The notes under the pieces are model-generated. The model was not told where the DNA came from. It searched no databases and was given only the letters and a program-made list of their open reading frames with translations. The position numbers and the translations under genes are program-made. Shown in pieces: positions 61,802 through 64,000 of a stretch of 64,000 nt of DNA; position 1 is the stretch's first letter; each line of letters opens with the position of its first letter. This DNA is from Plantactinospora sp. BC1 (lineage in GTDB: Bacteria > Actinomycetota > Actinomycetes > Mycobacteriales > Micromonosporaceae), in assembly GCF_003030345.1 (NCBI RefSeq), contig NZ_CP028158.1:6200001-6264000 (forward strand), written 5' to 3'.

Positions 61802-62613
61802 TCCGGCGCCGGGCGCGTCGGCAGCGACTGTTCCGCCGAGTCGTGTTGACGGTGCTCGGGATCTTCTTCCTGCTGCCGCTGGTCGCGATGTTCGAGTTCA
61901 CCACCCGGGGCGCGGGCGGCGGGTTCACCCTGGCGACCTGGCGCCTGCTGGTCGACTGGCCGCAACTGCGGCAGACCCATCCCGACCTCTCCACCGGGAT
62001 CCGGGCCTCGGCCGGGCTGGTCCTGCTCACCGTGGCGCTCACCCTGGTGCTGCTGGTGCCGACCGTGATCTGGGTCCGGCTGCGGCTGCCCCGGCTGCGC
62101 CGGCTGGTCGAGTTCCTCTGTCTGCTCCCGCTCACCATTCCGGCGATCGTGCTGGTGGTCGGGCTCGCCCCGGTCTACGCCTGGGTGACGTACCTGCTCG
62201 GCGGTTCACCGCTGACGCTCAGCCTGGCCTACACGGTGCTGGTGCTGCCGTACGCGTACCGGTCGATCGACGCGGGGCTGTCGGCGATCGACGTCCGTAC
62301 CCTCGCCGAGGCGGCCCGGAGTCTCGGCGCCGGCTGGCCGACGGTGATCTGGCGGGTGGTGCTGCCGAACATCCGCTCGGCGCTGCTCTCCGCCGCCTTC
62401 CTCACCGTGGCCCTGGTACTCGGCGAGTTCACCGTCGCCTCCCTGCTCAACCGGACCAACCTCCAGGTCGCGGTCAACCTGCTCGGCAAGAGCAGCGCGA
62501 CGATGTCGGTGGCGGTCTCGCTGGCGGCGCTGCTGCTCGCCTTCGTGCTGTTGCTGCTGCTCTCCCTCGTCGGCGAGGGCCGGCGCCGCACACCCGGAAA
62601 GGGAATCTCGTGA
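61798..62613 (+). CDS. ABC importer permease 2
   Basis: A 271-residue permease; GTG 61798 overlaps the previous stop, which decides the start although the frame is open upstream. Helices include LTVLGIFFLLPLVAMFEF and VALVLGEFTVASL. The EAA loop is LAEAARSLGAGWPTVIWRVV. It pairs with permease 1 and the ATPase. It overlaps the ATPase gene by four bases. Confidence 0.92.
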   Translation: MIRRRARRQRLFRRVVLTVLGIFFLLPLVAMFEFTTRGAGGGFTLATWRLLVDWPQLRQTHPDLSTGIRASAGLVLLTVALTLVLLVPTVIWVRLRLPRLRRLVEFLCLLPLTIPAIVLVVGLAPVYAWVTYLLGGSPLTLSLAYTVLVLPYAYRSIDAGLSAIDVRTLAEAARSLGAGWPTVIWRVVLPNIRSALLSAAFLTVALVLGEFTVASLLNRTNLQVAVNLLGKSSATMSVAVSLAALLLAFVLLLLLSLVGEGRRRTPGKGIS

Positions 62614-63695
62614 CCGCCTCCCCCGTCGCCGCCCCGGCCACCGGCCCCGCCCGCCGGGGCGTCCCGGTACGCCTGGAGGCGTTGCGCCGCAGCTTCGGTG
62701 ACACGCCCGCGCTGGCCGGGCTCGACCTGGAACTCGCACCCGGCGAACTGGTCGCGCTGCTCGGCCCCTCCGGCTGCGGCAAGACGACCGCGCTGCGGGT
62801 ACTCGCCGGCCTGGAGGAGGCCGACTCCGGCCGGGTACTGGTCGACGGCGAGGACGTCACCGACCGGCCGGTCAACCGGCGCGGCATGGGGATGGTGTTC
62901 CAGGCGTACAGCCTCTTCCCGCACCTGACCGCCCGGGAGAACGTCGAGTTCGGGCTGCGGCTGCGCGGCCGGCCCGGCGGGCAGCGGCGGCGGCGCGCCG
63001 ACGAGATGCTGGAACTGGTCGGCATCGGCTCGCAGAGCCGCCGCTATCCGCACCAGCTCTCCGGCGGCCAGCAGCAGCGGGTGGCGCTGGCCCGGGCACT
63101 GGCGATCGAACCTCGGGTGCTCCTGCTCGACGAGCCGCTCTCCGCGCTGGACGCCAAGGTGCGGGTGCAGTTGCGCGACGAGATCCGGCGGATCCAACTG
63201 GAGGTCGGCACCACCACGCTCTTCGTCACGCACGACCAGGAGGAGGCGCTCGCCGTCGCCGACCGGGTCGGCGTGATGCGCGCCGGCCGGCTGGAGCAGT
63301 TGGCGAGCCCGGCGGAGATCTACCTGCGCCCGGCGAGTGCGTTCGTCGCCGACTTCGTCGGGCTGAGCAACCGGATCTCCGGGTACGCCGGGCCGGGCGG
63401 GACCGTCCGGGTGCTCGGCCAGGAGCTGCCGCTGGTCGAACCGGCCGCCGCACCGGCCGGCCCGGACACCCCGGTCACCGCCCTGGTCCGCCCGGAGGCG
63501 GTCGAGCTGCTTCCGGACGGCGACGCCCGGGTGCTCGCGGCCAGCTTCCTCGGCCCGATCAGCCGGGTCACCGTCACGCTGCCGGACGGCACGCCGCTGG
63601 TCGCGCAGGTCGGCAGCGACCGGCTGGCCGAGCTGGCCCCGGGCACTCCGGTCCGGGTACGCCTGCGCGGCGCCCCGGTCGCGCTGGCCGGCTGA
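62610..63695 (+). CDS. ABC importer ATP-binding protein (PotA/FbpC type)
   Basis: A 361-residue ATPase with Walker A LLGPSGCGKTTALRVLAG, Q-loop VFQAYSLFPHLTARENV, signature HQLSGGQQQRVALARALA, Walker B VLLLDEPLSALDAKVR and H-loop FVTHDQEEALAVADR, then a C-terminal TOBE domain (ISRVTVTLPDGTPLVAQVG). GTG 62610 overlaps the stop of permease 2. It completes the importer operon and is followed by a hairpin shared with the convergent methyltransferase gene. Confidence 0.95.
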   Translation: MTASPVAAPATGPARRGVPVRLEALRRSFGDTPALAGLDLELAPGELVALLGPSGCGKTTALRVLAGLEEADSGRVLVDGEDVTDRPVNRRGMGMVFQAYSLFPHLTARENVEFGLRLRGRPGGQRRRRADEMLELVGIGSQSRRYPHQLSGGQQQRVALARALAIEPRVLLLDEPLSALDAKVRVQLRDEIRRIQLEVGTTTLFVTHDQEEALAVADRVGVMRAGRLEQLASPAEIYLRPASAFVADFVGLSNRISGYAGPGGTVRVLGQELPLVEPAAAPAGPDTPVTALVRPEAVELLPDGDARVLAASFLGPISRVTVTLPDGTPLVAQVGSDRLAELAPGTPVRVRLRGAPVALAG

Positions 63696-63703
63696 CCGGC
63701 CGC

Positions 63704-63744
63704 CGGGGAGTCGTCCCGGGCCGACGCACCCGCGAGGACTCCCC
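63704..63744. terminator. Bidirectional hairpin between convergent genes
   Basis: GGGGAGTC (63704-63711) and GACTCCCC (63737-63744) pair perfectly, with two more pairs after a mismatch. It lies between the ABC ATPase stop and the methyltransferase stop. Confidence 0.6.
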
Positions 63745-63773
63745 AGGCCGGTCTCCCGCCGCCGGTGCCGCCG

Positions 63774-64000
63774 CTACCGCTGGCGGCGTGCCACCACCAC
63801 CGCGTCGGCGATGTTGATCTCACGCCCCTCCTGGTCCAGCACCGACCTGGGCCGGGACTCGGCTACCAGTACCGTCCAGTCGGTCGGGTCGAGCGCGGCG
63901 GCCACCTCCTCGGCGGTGAACATCATGTCCGGGAAGTGCATCCGGTGCGCCGAGGTGTGCAGGTCGGACGGGTGGTGCCCGACGATCAGCAGGGTGCCGC
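63774..64000 (-). CDS. SAM-dependent methyltransferase-like, C-terminal end only
   Basis: The minus-strand frame is open from the window edge to a TAG at 63774, giving about 75 residues: TLLIVGHHPSDLHTS, FTAEEVAAALDPTDWTVLVA and EGREINIADAVVVARRQ. This is the usual last part of class I methyltransferases, where an HTGGxxPPHHP-like loop is followed by the region after motif III. The catalytic domain lies outside the window. Substrate unknown. Confidence 0.7.
   Translation of the reverse strand, partial: GTLLIVGHHPSDLHTSAHRMHFPDMMFTAEEVAAALDPTDWTVLVAESRPRSVLDQEGREINIADAVVVARRQR

Overview
The window is a high-GC actinomycete chromosome segment, most likely Micromonosporaceae (inference). The grounds are C/G-ending codons throughout the core genes, leaderless promoters (TAnnnT six bases before ATG or GTG), a mycothiol-type maleylpyruvate isomerase-like protein, NRPS and StrR-type biosynthetic genes, and typical actinomycete families (DUF4097-DrrAB operon, transmembrane Hsp70, NarL-type two-component pair).

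Left part (1-31 kb) is ordinary chromosome with one standout cluster. First come housekeeping and regulatory genes: an MDR oxidoreductase end, a Crp/Fnr regulator, a YciI protein, an alpha/beta hydrolase with a repeat tail, a DrrAB-type exporter with a divergent TetR, an MFS transporter and an AlkZ-like protein. From 8.4 to 20.9 kb lies a compact convergent cluster. Two plus-strand genes (SGNH-like, GT2) face seven tightly coupled minus-strand genes: GH5, a sedoheptulose-7-phosphate cyclase-like protein with an extra N-terminal domain, a ROK kinase-alcohol dehydrogenase fusion, a SIS/phosphoglucose isomerase-like protein, two Gfo/Idh dehydrogenases and a TIM-barrel isomerase. Almost all neighbours overlap by ATGA or GTGA, and both outer promoters carry the same LacI/CebR-like motif. 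The gene set suggests synthesis of a cyclitol or pseudosugar glycoside. After it come a sensor kinase and response regulator, a membrane Hsp70, a DUF72 protein, a BtrH-like protein, and an RHH-DUF4097-DrrAB operon closed by a strong terminator.

Middle part (31-54.6 kb) is an accessory region. It starts at a truncated S8 peptidase and is full of debris: a decayed tyrosine integrase, two 47-bp direct repeats of a tRNA-Thr(GGT) 3' half (att-like), a broken LysR copy, and pieces of IS256, IS630, IS21 and IS481 elements. Near-intact IS5- and IS701-type elements stand side by side on shared CTAG targets. Its cargo includes a cold-shock gene with a terminator-like leader, GNAT acetyltransferases, a TetX-like FAD monooxygenase with a divergent TetR, a secreted S15 peptidase, a rifampicin-monooxygenase-like enzyme, a LysR and a DUF3500 protein. 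Bracketed by IS630 ends is a two-gene unit whose unrelated products both end in the same short glycine/glutamine motif, resembling amyloid-signalling motifs of bacterial immune systems.

Right part (54.6-64 kb) holds an amputated NRPS (A-T-C, predicted glycine) cut by an IS481 fragment, a StrR-type cluster regulator, a complete Fe/polyamine-type ABC importer operon and the end of a methyltransferase gene.
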